Source: Haliea sp. E1-2-M8
GTDB lineage: Bacteria > Pseudomonadota > Gammaproteobacteria > Pseudomonadales > Halieaceae
DNA length: 52,516 nucleotides
NCBI RefSeq assembly: GCF_030649675.1
Contig: NZ_JAUTDR010000021.1
Location: forward strand, 21,842-74,357
Direction of reading: 5' to 3'
The position numbers were made by a program, and so were the translations under genes. Below, piece by piece: positions 52,514 to 52,516 of this stretch; within the stretch, counting starts at the first letter, position 1; each line of letters begins with the position of its first letter. The notes under the pieces were generated by a model. The model ran no database searches and was not told the origin of the DNA. It was given only the letters and a program-made list of their open reading frames with translations.

Positions 52514-52516
52514 GAC

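Overview
The window is a stretch of a large proteobacterial (most likely gammaproteobacterial) mobile element. It carries a complete GI-type (PFL_46xx/47xx, SXT/TOL TraD subfamily) mating-pair apparatus, its own replication and partition functions, a cargo block and a large defence island. No tRNA, rRNA, attachment site or housekeeping operon was recognised, so both element ends probably lie outside. The host assignment is an inference from family distribution, the TonB-dependent receptor and the GC-rich coding style.

Layout. (1) 1-570: structured RNA leader and a RadC/JAB-family gene, then a UUCG terminator. (2) 645-904: decayed C-terminal remnant of a nucleotide-sugar dehydrogenase and a perfect 16-bp palindrome. 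(3) 904-4349: a ParB-like gene facing a parA-parB operon. (4) 4560-5000: an origin with a perfect DnaA box, nine iterons in ~21-bp phase and an AT-rich zone, followed by the initiator gene. (5) 6596-8250: a protein with three DnaT-like repeats and a TraI_2-like protein. (6) 8337-9568: an Xre/ParS-type antitoxin and RES toxin pair. (7) 9569-10398: ~0.8 kb of non-coding DNA packed with perfect hairpins, including a second copy of the RNA motif seen at the left edge, directly in front of a tyrosine recombinase. (8) 11538-17786: cargo made of a periplasmic binding protein, a hybrid kinase lacking its phospho-histidine, a TonB-dependent receptor, a membrane-anchored gamma-glutamylcyclotransferase-like protein and an XRE-type regulator. 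(9) 17955-34622: a Cro-like gene heading a tightly overlapping 17-gene transfer operon (transglycosylase, TraD coupling protein, VirB4-like ATPase, TraG and others). (10) 34623-35718: mostly non-coding, with two doubtful small membrane-protein genes on the minus strand. (11) 35719 to the right edge: defence island with HTH, PLD/SNF2 helicase, DUF4391 protein, type III Mod (frameshifted at a heptanucleotide repeat), type III Res, a PrrC/RloC-like ABC ATPase, a YhaO/SbcD-like nuclease, a YhaN/SbcC-like ATPase and a truncated DUF6880-like gene.

The first half supplies maintenance (Rep, ParAB, toxin-antitoxin) and a CI/Cro-like switch that probably gates the transfer operon. The second half supplies transfer and anti-phage functions. 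The most distinctive signals are the phase-variable type III mod gene inside a nine-gene defence cluster, the helically phased iteron origin on an ICE-type backbone, and the hairpin-rich region carrying the repeated RNA motif. No complete relaxase is visible.
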